From NCBI GenBank assembly GCA_019096065.1, contig JAGUCH010000004.1:8184001-8248000 (forward strand): a stretch of 64,000 nt of DNA. Reading direction: 5' to 3'. Made by a program: the position numbers and the translations under genes. Positions 34,301 to 42,944 of this stretch are shown in pieces. The notes beneath the pieces are model-generated. The model searched no databases. It was not told where the DNA came from and saw only the letters and a program-made list of their open reading frames with translations. This stretch comes from Paracyclopina nana. Taxonomy: Eukaryota; Arthropoda; Copepoda; Cyclopoida; Cyclopettidae. Position 1 is the first letter of the stretch. Every line of letters starts with the position of its first letter.

Positions 34301-35278
34301 AAAGTAGATCTCTCCAATGTGACTGGCATCTTGTCTTGAGCATCCTGGAAGGACAGCCTTGAAGGATTTGTGAATATCCTTGATCAAAGAAGCTTGGTTG
34401 GTGAAGAAAAGGCTGACAATAAATCGTTGCCCTTCATGGCTTCTGTAAAAGGTTGGACTTTGCAGAGCCACCAAAACCCTTGATTTTAATTTGGAGTCCT
34501 CTATCAGCTTGGCTGTGAAAGTAGCATTATTTGCTGTCATCGAGTAGATCTTTTTGATGTCACTTTTCTAAATGAAGTAATATTATAGTACATGAATTTA
34601 TTTGATCTAGAAGCAAACTCACTGTTCCAGATGGTTGGGCTGTTTTTCTGAGCAGAAATTCTACTGCATTCAATGACATGGACTCCTTGTTGGGAAGATT
34701 TTTGACATACCAAATTTCACACAACTTCGCAATGTGGTTACTCAATGAGACATTCATCAGTGACGGCATAGACTCGTGGAAAAGGAAAACCTAGAAAAAG
34801 AGTTCAGGCTAAACGAGAAAAAGATTGACTTTTCAACATACAGATTTTTCCATTTCCTCAATTAAATCTGGAGAGGTTTCGGCTTCCAAAAGGGATTTAG
34901 CAATAGCAATGCAATTATCCACCGTGCTTTCCACTCTTCCAATATCATCTTCAGTGGTTTTTTGCAGAATAGCAAGAATTGACTCGGCAATCAAAACGTG
35001 GCAACTTGACCAGATTTCAAGCTTTCTTACTTCACTCAAATTTGCCAAAATTGAAGCAAAATCGCCCTGGAAAACAAACAAAATGAATTTCATTCTTCAA
35101 AGTAAAAGTAAAAGAAAAAAGCAACCTTAGATCGAACTATTGCCAATAACTCATGAGCAGAAATATTTTTCTGAATAGCGGTCAACTTTGGCACATCTCC
35201 GCAATCTTGAACCTTTGGAGACTTGTTTTGACTGCGTCCTGGTGACGGCGAAGTCGATTTTCGCTTTCTGGCCGGCAT
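31397..35278 (-). CDS. NCAPG2: Condensin-2 complex subunit G2
   Basis: Nine exons on the minus strand: 35278-35126, 35066-34842, 34790-34623, 34567-32827, 32768-32587, 32535-32190, 32115-31829, 31770-31574 and 31520-31397. Phases fit and the product is 1140 residues, essentially the length of vertebrate NCAPG2. The central part contains the family's HEAT-repeat stretch, including FHDLLKDEVPEVRIAAINGA and GEIYFKAW, with helical repeats over most of the length. The basic, Ser/Pro-rich N-terminus (MPARKRKSTSPSPGRSQNKS) looks like a nuclear-localisation and phosphorylation region. NCAPG2 is the HEAT/kleisin-associated subunit of condensin II, which compacts chromosomes from prophase; its presence implies the organism keeps condensin II, a complex lost or reduced in some insects. 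It is divergent from SMARCAL1 and convergent with the kelch gene (stop codons 5 bp apart). Confidence 0.92.
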
Positions 35279-35604
35279 TTTTTAACTTCACTCAATTATT
35301 CGTCGCTTTGATTTGCACTCCAGTCATTTGACAGAAAAAATTTAATTTGCGCTCAGACGGTTTATTTTGAATTGAGCCAACGTTGCTCAAGTTCTCATTG
35401 CGTAAAGAGTAAAAAAGTTTCAAAAAATGCCAAAATTAGCTTTTACGTGACTTTCCAAGTGAAAATGTGTAACTATGTTAATTTGTTGACATTTTTGAAT
35501 TTGTTTCGCGGAAAACTTCAGATTTTTCATTTTTCAGAATTGAGGTCAAAATTTCGCGAAATCAAAGATTGGCAGTGTTTCGTGTGATTGAAATTGAGAA
35601 CATC
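35279..35604. promoter_or_regulatory. Bidirectional promoter region, NCAPG2/SMARCAL1
   Basis: Only 326 bp separate the two start codons, so both promoters and both 5' UTRs must lie here. Two chromosome/genome-maintenance genes sharing a head-to-head promoter is a common arrangement for cell-cycle genes. No convincing TATA box; TTTCGCG(A/G)AA-like elements (TTTCGCGGAAAA at about 35502, TTTCGCGAAAT at about 35552) resemble E2F sites. Confidence 0.5.
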
Positions 35605-38070
35605 ATGGCTTTGACTGAGGAGCAAAAAAAGCGAATGGAAGAAAATCGGAGGAAAGCTCTTGAAAAAAGGCAGCTCAACAAGTCTGGACAAGTTTTGCCA
35701 AGCTCTGCAGGACAAGCTCAGCCGAGTCTTGAAAAATCTACTTCATCTTTTTATGGGAAGACCTCAGTAAGCAGAGTAAGCTTTTTAAAATATCTCAGTA
35801 CCCTTATTGATTTTCATCAAAGAACTATTTAATTTCCTAGCCTGAGTTGAAGCTAAATGCTGGTCCATCAAAGCTGTCAACAAGTAGCCATGTAAGATAA
35901 CAGAAATGAATCAATTAATTAGTGAGTAGCCATATTGAACATAACTTTTTGATTAATGTTCAGGGTAGTAAAATTTCTGCGAGTCCTGATGTCTTGTCAC
36001 CACAACAAATTACTGGAAGATGTGTTCTTATGTCACGAGAACGATTCATCATTGACATCAAGTATCATGCTCAAGTCATCGCTATCTTCAAATCATCCAA
36101 GTCAGGCCAATACAATGCTCAGACTAGGAATTGGCACTTTAAATTACTTGAACATGACGACTTGATAGCCAAGCTGAAATCAATCAAGGTGTTTGTTGAA
36201 CCACTGCACAAGTGGATTCTAGGAACATTCAACTCCCATCAGTTCAAAGGGAAACTGATTCCTGATGAAGCCATTGATTGGGGGAAAATAGAGCCTACTT
36301 TGGACGAGACATTGATGCCTTTCCAAAGAGATGGAGTCATGTATGCTCTCAAACGACATGGGCGTATCTTGCTTGCAGATGATATGGGACTTGGAAAGAC
36401 TTTGCAGGTGAGTCTCCTCTGACCTCCAAAGCTGAATGTAGCTTAATTTTCTCATGTAGGCATTGGCAATAGCTAGTTATTACAAAGAAGAGTGGCCAAT
36501 GGTCATTGTTTGTCCCAGCTCAGTGAGGTTTGCTTGGAAGTCTGCATTGATTCGATGGATCCCTTCAATACCTGAGGAAGATGTAGTTGTCGTCACCTCA
36601 GGCAGAGATGAGCTGGAAGGTGAACAAGTCATCATTATAAGCTATGATCTGTTAAGCAAGAAGCAAGATGAACTTATCAAAATTGCCCCCAAAGTTGCCA
36701 TACTGGATGAGTGTCACTTGATCAAGTCTGCTAAAAGCGCAAGGACAAAAGCTGCAGAAGCAATCTTTCAAAACTCATCAAGGTGAGCTCATTTCTTCCT
36801 CTCGTAACTTGAATGTTTTCAACTAAGTCAATTTCAGGATTCTGTTGCTATCAGGAACTCCTGCTTTGTCTAGGCCAATTGAACTCTACTCGCAAATATC
36901 CCTAATTGATCCAAAGCTATTTCCATATGTTACTGATTTTGGCATGAGATACTGTGAGGGGAAGAAAGTCACTTTTGGCCCCAACAAGTCACATTATGAC
37001 TTTCAAGGCTCATCAAACATGGAAGAGCTGAAGATTCTCATGAGTGAAAGGTTCATGGTACGCAGGCTCAAATCGGAAGTCTTGTCTCAATTGCCTGCCA
37101 AGTTGAGACAAATGGTGATATTAGATCCTAGTCTGGTCAAGTCCAAGTCCAGGGAAATGCAGAGCTCAGCACGGCTCATGAAGAATAAGTCTTTGTCTAA
37201 GAGCGAGCAAAGGGGAATTCTGTTGGAGTGGTTTCACAGCACTGCCAATGCCAAGTCTGCAGCTGTACAAGACTACATAAAAGTGCATAATCAGTTCTTG
37301 AGCTTTTTTCAATAATTTAACTATTGCCTTTAACTTTCTTAGGACTTAATTGAAGGAGATAGGAAGTTCCTTTGCTTTGCACACCATAATACAATGATGA
37401 ATGACATTGCTGCCACACTTGACAAACTCAAGACTAGATACATACGCATTGATGGCTCAACCAGTTCTAGCTTGCGCAAACATCTCTGTGATGCTTTTCA
37501 GACTGAAGACAGTGTCAGGTGAATTTTCCATTGTCTTTAATTAATCATGCATATATAATGTGTGATATGTTTAGGGTTGCTTTGTTGTCGATAACTGCAG
37601 CCAACTCAGGGCTCACTTTGACTGCTGCTCAACTGGTGGTTTTTGCTGAGCTCTTCTGGAATCCAGGCATTTTGACTCAGGCTGAAGATCGAGCTCATCG
37701 CATTGGCCAGACTGACAATGTCACCATTCAATACTTGGTGGCCACCAGTAAGTCGATTTCATTTTCTAATAGTTACAATGTGACTTTACTTGATATCCTT
37801 GTAGGCACAGCAGATGATGAGCTGTGGCCATTGATCCAAAGGAAGTTAGATGTGCTCAATAAAGCTGGGCTTAGCAAAGACAACTTCATGGAATCAGAGT
37901 CCCATAAATTAGCCTCAGCTGCTAGTGACAATACAAAGATAACTGACTTCTTTTCAACATCAATGACAGAGGAAGACATGGCTGCACTTGATGAGGAGTG
38001 GGATGGAACTTGTGATGTTGATGATAATGTGGAAAATCTGGCAAAAAGACAAAGGCACTGTGATGAATAA
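35605..38070 (+). CDS. SMARCAL1: SMARCAL1-type annealing helicase
   Basis: Eight exons: 35605-35766, 35841-35891, 35964-36407, 36460-36782, 36838-37282, 37343-37518, 37575-37747 and 37805-38070; 679 residues. The N-terminus [20 protein letters not shown] matches the RPA-binding motif of SMARCAL1. A single HARP domain follows (about 73-160, [20 protein letters not shown]), then an SNF2 ATPase: motif I DDMGLGKT at 210-217, motif II DECH at 302-305, motif [15 protein letters not shown], and the C-terminal lobe with [20 protein letters not shown] and [11 protein letters not shown]. The enzyme reanneals RPA-coated single-stranded DNA and remodels stalled replication forks. The protein is shorter than vertebrate SMARCAL1, with one HARP domain rather than two, as in other invertebrates. 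Near the C-terminus [10 protein letters not shown] resembles a PCNA-interacting (PIP-like) motif. AATAAA overlaps the stop codon (38066-38071). Confidence 0.92.
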
Positions 38071-38286
38071 AAGCTATTAACTACCTCAAAATGTGTTAGT
38101 TAATTCTATTGACTTTTTGCTAAATAGCTAATGAAGTAATAACCAAAGTAGTGACATTTCCACATTGTTTTGCACATAATATGCATTATAGGCTTTATCT
38201 TGCTTACTATTATTATCTGATATCAGTTAATCATAGGAGCGGTAACTGGCAGCTTAAAGTGCACTTTGCTTGATTTTTTATTCAAG

Positions 38287-38622
38287 ATGGGCCTTGCTAA
38301 CATCGTTTCATATGTACTAGTGTTCCTGTTTGGTGGAATGACTTACTACTTTTATCAATCTGCCAATGAAGAGAATCCAGTGAAAGAAAAGTCACAAGAG
38401 GATACCCGAAAAAAGGGAAGGGAAGATTTGAGCAAACAAAGGGAGGAGCAGTGGAGGAATTCTTGCTCGATTTGCCTGTCAAATACTGTGGAAATCATGC
38501 TACAACCTTGCGGTCATGCTTGCCTGTGCCAGGATTGCTCTATCCAAACGTCAGATCGTGTCCTAAAGTGCCCAATTTGTAGAGAGAAAATCGCCAAAGC
38601 TCAAAAGATATATTGGTCATGA
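38287..38622 (+). CDS. Small membrane-anchored RING-finger protein (MUL1-like C-terminus)
   Basis: Single exon, 111 residues. An N-terminal hydrophobic segment (NIVSYVLVFLFGGMTYYFY, about 5-23) is followed by a charged linker and a C-terminal C3HC4 RING: CSICLSNTVEIMLQPCGHACLC then C-x2-C in CPICREKI. The very short tail after the last zinc pair (AKAQKIYWS) and the QPCGH/CLC spacing resemble MUL1 and related membrane-bound E3 ubiquitin ligases, but the rest of MUL1 is missing. Likely an organelle-outer-membrane E3. It is paired tail-to-tail with a paralog 216 bp away. The start is the only in-frame ATG. Confidence 0.82.
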   Translation: MGLANIVSYVLVFLFGGMTYYFYQSANEENPVKEKSQEDTRKKGREDLSKQREEQWRNSCSICLSNTVEIMLQPCGHACLCQDCSIQTSDRVLKCPICREKIAKAQKIYWS

Positions 38623-38838
38623 TTTCTAATAAATATCAAATACACACTTCTAATGCTACTAACTACTATTATATTGTGTGACACCTATGAGCCAATCAAA
38701 AGCTGGGGCAATAATCACAGGACCAATCAAAAATTATAATTTTATTGACGTTATCTGGTTGCGTGAAGCGAGCCGAGTTTTGTAAGGCCTATAAAAAAAT
38801 TTATTCAACTTGGAGTAAAATCGATGATCAGGTTGTTT

Positions 38839-39207
38839 TTATGACAAGTAGATTCGTTGAATTTTGACAATCTTCTCCCTGCAAATGGGACACCTTTGGC
38901 CCAGGTCTGACATTTTGATGGCACAATTCTCGCACAAGCAGATATGTCCACAGGGTTGAACCAGAATCTCCAGAGGATTTGAAAGGCAAACTGTGCATCG
39001 ATCGTCTTTATCGCCATGATTTTTCCTCTTCACTCGAAGGATCTCCTGGTGCAGCTTCTCATTCTTTTCCTGCTCACTTTTTGCTTTTTGGTAGAAGAAG
39101 AGGCCAAAAAAGGCCGAGCAGAGGATGACAAGTAGCTCAAAGGTTCTCTTGAGTGTCTGGCTGAACCGGTTGGCCACTGATGGCGTCACTGGCTGTTCTT
39201 GCACCAT
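38839..39207 (-). CDS. Small membrane-anchored RING-finger protein (paralog)
   Basis: Single exon, 122 residues from the Met at 39207. A hydrophobic segment (ELLVILCSAFFGLFFYQKA) is followed by a charged, probably helical linker (SEQEKNEKLHQEILRVKRKN) and a C-terminal C3HC4 RING: CTVCLSNPLEILVQPCGHIC, then CPICREKIVKIQRIYLS. It shares the short C-terminal tail and RING spacing with the convergent neighbour, so the pair arose by an inverted duplication. Probably an E3 ubiquitin ligase of an intracellular membrane; substrate unknown. Confidence 0.82.
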   Translation of the reverse strand: MVQEQPVTPSVANRFSQTLKRTFELLVILCSAFFGLFFYQKAKSEQEKNEKLHQEILRVKRKNHGDKDDRCTVCLSNPLEILVQPCGHICLCENCAIKMSDLGQRCPICREKIVKIQRIYLS

Positions 39208-39674
39208 GATCAATCAGACTACTAGCCTTTAATTACACGGTGGCCGGGCGAAATGCAGTTGAGGATTCTTTAAGAGAACCTGTAATTTGTTTATTTATTT
39301 GGGAGTGATTGAGCAGAAAACGACTCAGCCTCAAAGCCTTAGCTGAAATTACGGTTTTCACTACTAAAGCGCTTTTAAAATTATTTGATTACTCAACTTG
39401 ACATTCTAATAAACCCAAACTTTTCGACTTGTTCTTGAACTGACAGGAACATTTCATAAGACTAATTTAAAGAGGTCCTCCCTCGCAAGTATTCAAATGT
39501 TGACAATCTATGACAGTTATCCTAAGAAATCCTAGGAAGCTCAATCATGACGAGTAAGAGGAACCAAGACCTAATCCTGATGACGACGAAAAGAAGTCAA
39601 TAGGTTTCTGCCATTATTTATTCCCGATCAAAAGGCAAAAAGAGAACAGACACAATCTACGCGATGTTGCGGCC
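39208..39674. other. Intergenic, RING paralog to RPL18A
   Basis: About 470 bp with the RING gene's promoter and the RPL18A 3' flank. Nothing further recognised. Confidence 0.35.
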
Positions 39675-40604
39675 TTAGAGGAAGTAGGTGTTGGGTCTGT
39701 TGGCCTTGAAGAGCGATCCCGACGACTTTTGGACGCGGGAAGGCAGAGGGAACTTGATCTTGGAGTCGTGCATCTGCTTCACGATGTTCCTGCGCGTCTG
39801 CGAGGCGGCCACGGGCTCCACGCGGATGATTTGGATGCTGTGCGCCCTGGCCCTGTGCCTGGCGCCCATGTCCCTGTAGCACTGGGTCACGGCGTCGGAC
39901 GGGGTCATGTCACGGTACTCCCTGTACATGTTGTGAGTGCCGGACCTGTAATTTTGGAAAAAACAATTATTGCATTTCTACACTTTTCCCACCTTCATGA
40001 GCTTGGTATTTTTTTTTTTTTTTTGGAAAGACTCAACTCTTCTATAAGAAAACTCACCTGGAGTCGTAGCGGAGCCAGATGCCGTAGTTCTTGATCTTCA
40101 AGGGCTTCTTCTCGCGGATCTCCTCTACGCTCACGATCTCGCCGGTGGTCTTCTTGAACTTACGCAGCTGACGCAAGAAATACCAAAACCTGTAACGAAG
40201 AGAGTAAACGGTGAGCCGTTGTTATGAAATTCAAATAAGGAGAGAAATTAACGCTTGGACGTAAACAAAGATGGGGAAAATCGTCAAATGGCAGCGACTT
40301 CAAGCTGCGTAGGTGGTAACCGCAGCGATTTGACGAGAAATCCAGAAAACATTAAAAATTAAATCAACGAAGAAAACGGCAGCGATTGAACGATACAATT
40401 TCAATGATACAAAACTGTGACTGAAAAGACATCAATTGCAATTTTTAGGGGCCGATAGCAATGGAGTGAAACGTACCTAGATTTGGCGACAACTGGATCG
40501 GGAGCAAAGATCCTCATCCTGTACAAAGGAGTCTCGGGCTCATCTTCGGTGGGCAACTTCCTGCCAATCACACGGAATTCCCTCAAAGGTCCCTTCGCCT
40601 TCAT
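39675..40604 (-). CDS. RPL18A: 60S ribosomal protein L18a (eL20)
   Basis: Three exons on the minus strand: 40604-40477, 40189-40058 and 39945-39675, encoding 176 residues, the standard length. Typical sequence throughout: [60 protein letters not shown], and the C-terminus [12 protein letters not shown] structural protein of the large cytosolic ribosomal subunit. The third exon is markedly GC-richer than its surroundings, as expected for a highly expressed gene with optimised codons. No intronic snoRNA could be confirmed. Confidence 0.97.
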
Positions 40605-41207
40605 TTTAGATTATTTCTTACACTCTCTCACAACGGCAAGTTCAACCGGAAAAGGAACGTGCAGAATGTAAACAATTCTAACTTGCACAGAGCTCTACTT
40701 ATGCAGTGAATTCACAGAGTTGCTAAAGTGTAAACACAGCACCAAACGGAGACTTTTAAGGCGTTAAATGTGGCAGTTAATATGTTAGTTCAGCTTTACT
40801 TGCTCATTTTTTGAGTGAACAAATAGAAATTGTGTGCTTCTAAAGAAATCTTAAACTTACAAAACACACATATGTGAACAGCTAAAGGCCTAATCTGAAG
40901 GAATGATTTTTTCAGAGAAGATCGAGCTTTATTTTGTTTTTCTTTTCACGAAGCATGTGACATTTTTTAAGGCACTTTGCCCTCATCATCTTTTGGCTAA
41001 AACTTGTTATTTTTGAAAAAATACGCTCAATATTTAGCCTTAACCGAATTTGAAATAGTTTGCAATTTTATTTGATGCAATACTTAGATGGAAAAATACT
41101 CTATTACAGAATTTTATGCTTAGGAGATTCTAGGTCTCGAAATCGATTTTTTGCTTATGAAATGAATCTGATTTTCGTCAGCCGAAATTCCGGGGAATGA
41201 GAGCACG
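40605..41207. promoter_or_regulatory. Divergent intergenic region, RPL18A/POLR3K
   Basis: About 600 bp between two outward-facing genes of the translation machinery. Must contain both promoters. No clear terminal-pyrimidine start or TATA box that I can defend. Confidence 0.4.
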
Positions 41208-41593
41208 ATGTTAATGTTTTGCCCAACATGTGCAAATATCCTTGGTGTTGAAGAGGGCCCGAATTGCTTGAGATTTTCCTGTTCAACCTGTCCATACGTG
41301 CAAAACATCAAGAGCCGGATTTCAAACAAGACCTATCCAAAGCTGAAAGAAGTAAGTCCTTGCAAAAGAAAGCACATGGGATCCTTTTTCAGCATGTCTT
41401 TGAATTTTAGGTTGATGACGTTCTCGGCGGAGCTGCAGCTTGGGAAAACGTGGATGCCACTGACACTACTTGTCCCAAGTGCGATCACGGCAGAGCTTAC
41501 TTCATGCAAATCCAGACCCGCAGTGCTGACGAACCAATGACCACGTTTTACAAGTGCTGTGCTGCAACCTGTGGATTCCGCTGGAAAGAATAG
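41208..41593 (+). CDS. POLR3K: RNA polymerase III subunit RPC10/RPC11
   Basis: Two exons, 41208-41351 and 41411-41593, 108 residues, the usual length. N-terminal zinc ribbon [13 protein letters not shown]...CSTCPY and C-terminal TFIIS-like ribbon [20 protein letters not shown] with [10 protein letters not shown]; the RSADEP acidic catalytic hairpin used for RNA cleavage and termination is intact. Works in Pol III transcription of tRNA and 5S genes. The stop is only 10 bp before the ATG of YRDC on the same strand, suggesting a shared transcript. Confidence 0.96.
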
Positions 41594-41603
41594 GCAGTCG
41601 TTC

Positions 41604-42314
41604 ATGTTTCGCTTCCTCAACATCCCAATGAAGGCCAACAAGAATGGCCTTGCAAGACCTCTGATCGCCAAGCTCAAGCCAGCTGATCTTCTAGGACAAG
41701 CCACATTGGCAGCTCAAGCCCTGAACCAAGGAGAGGTCATTGCCACACCCACTGATACCATTTATGGTCTGGCTGCCTTGGCCAACAATACGAAGGCTGT
41801 TCGCAAGATCTACGAGATCAAGGGGCGAAACGAGGCCAAGCCTGTGGCCATTTGTGTTGCCGACATCACCGATGTCTACCTTTGGGGACATGTTCCAATT
41901 TCACCAGAGCTTTTAAAGACGCTTTTACCAGGACCGGTGACCCTGTGCTTCACTCGAAAGCCCAGTCTGAATCCTGAGCTGAATCCCGAATCGTCCCTGA
42001 TTGGCATTCGCATTCCAGATCACCCATTCATACAGGAAGTCTGTCGACAAACTAGATTGCCCTTGGCCTTGACAAGTGCCAATGTCAGCTCTGAACAGAG
42101 CAGCTTGGCTGTCCATGAGTTTGCTGATCTTTATCCGCATCTAAGCGTTGTCTTTGACGGTGGAACCCTGGGACTTACAAGTCAATCGCGACTTGGATCA
42201 ACTGTTGTCGATTTGTCGCAAGAGGGTACCTACAAGATCATTCGACCTGGTTCGGCTGAGGAGCAGACAGCCAAGACACTTCAATCATTTGGGCTAATTG
42301 AGACCCATGATTGA
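41604..42314 (+). CDS. YRDC: Threonylcarbamoyl-AMP synthase (YrdC/Sua5 domain)
   Basis: Intronless, 236 residues, one YrdC/Sua5 domain: GEVIATPTDTIYGLAALANN, KGRNEAKPVAICVAD, LLPGPVTLCFTRKP, GIRIPDHPFI and LALTSANVSSEQSS are the standard substrate-binding signatures. The enzyme makes threonylcarbamoyl-adenylate from threonine, bicarbonate and ATP for the t6A37 modification of ANN-decoding tRNAs. The N-terminus (MFRFLNIPMKANKNGLARPL) is basic and could be a mitochondrial targeting sequence. The start is the first in-frame ATG, 10 bp after the POLR3K stop; the frame is open upstream into POLR3K but without another ATG. Its 3' end is duplicated twice downstream. Confidence 0.93.
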   Translation: MFRFLNIPMKANKNGLARPLIAKLKPADLLGQATLAAQALNQGEVIATPTDTIYGLAALANNTKAVRKIYEIKGRNEAKPVAICVADITDVYLWGHVPISPELLKTLLPGPVTLCFTRKPSLNPELNPESSLIGIRIPDHPFIQEVCRQTRLPLALTSANVSSEQSSLAVHEFADLYPHLSVVFDGGTLGLTSQSRLGSTVVDLSQEGTYKIIRPGSAEEQTAKTLQSFGLIETHD

Positions 42315-42402
42315 CTTGTTTTTTAAAATCTCTGCATCTACAATCGTCCAGAAATTAACATTGCCCTTGAACTATACAAGAAACCAGTGAGAGATTCGAA
42401 AA

Positions 42403-42609
42403 GAGCAGCTTAGCAGTCTACAAGTTTGCTGGTCTTTATCCCACCTAATCATTATCTTTGACGGTGAAACCTTGTAGCTCACGACTTGGATCAACTGTTG
42501 TGGATTTGTCACAAGAGGGAAACTACAAGATCATTCGACCTGGTTTGGCTGAGGAGCAGACAGCCAAGACACTTCAATCATTTGGGCTAATTGAGACCCA
42601 AGATTAACT
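42403..42609 (+). pseudogene. First tandem copy of the YRDC 3' end
   Basis: Corresponds to YRDC from about 42101 to its stop, including the decayed codons for LGSTVVDLSQEG and QTAKTLQSFGLIET, with several indels and stops. The preceding spacer (42315-42402, with TCTGCATCTACAATCGTCCA) is itself repeated at 42610-42697, so the duplicated unit is about 295 bp and includes 3' flank. Not translatable as a YrdC domain. Confidence 0.85.
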
Positions 42610-42697
42610 TGTTTTAAATCTCTGCATCTACAATCGTCCACAAATTAACGTTACCCTTGAACTATACTAGAAACCAGTGAGGGATTCGAAAAGACCA

Positions 42698-42917
42698 ACA
42701 GGGCTGTCCATGAGTTTGCTGATCTTTATCCCCATCTAAGCATTGTCTTTGACGGAGGAACCTTGGGACTCTCAAGTCAATCACAACTTGGATCAACTGT
42801 TGTGGATTTGTTGCAAGAGGAAACCTACAAGATCATTTGCCCCAGGACCTATCAGCCAAGGCACTTCAATCAATTGGGCTAATTGAGACCCATCATTTAC
42901 TTGTTTTAAAGCTTCGC
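42698..42917 (+). pseudogene. Second tandem copy of the YRDC 3' end
   Basis: A third occurrence of the same YRDC segment, starting at the GCTGTCCATGAGTTTGCTGA block and ending GGGCTAATTGAGACCCAT. Better conserved than the first copy in its left part (close to source up to about 42830) and then deleted near the codons for RPGSAEEQT. Between stop-containing copies no alternative exon can be built in frame that I can see. Confidence 0.85.
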
Positions 42918-42944
42918 GTCAAAGGAGCTTAAATCCATTATTGT

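Noticed and set aside
40190-40476. Possible snoRNA in RPL18A intron 1
   Set aside because: Ribosomal-protein introns often host snoRNAs and there is a TTGATGTC box-C-like sequence, but I found no matching box D or terminal stem.
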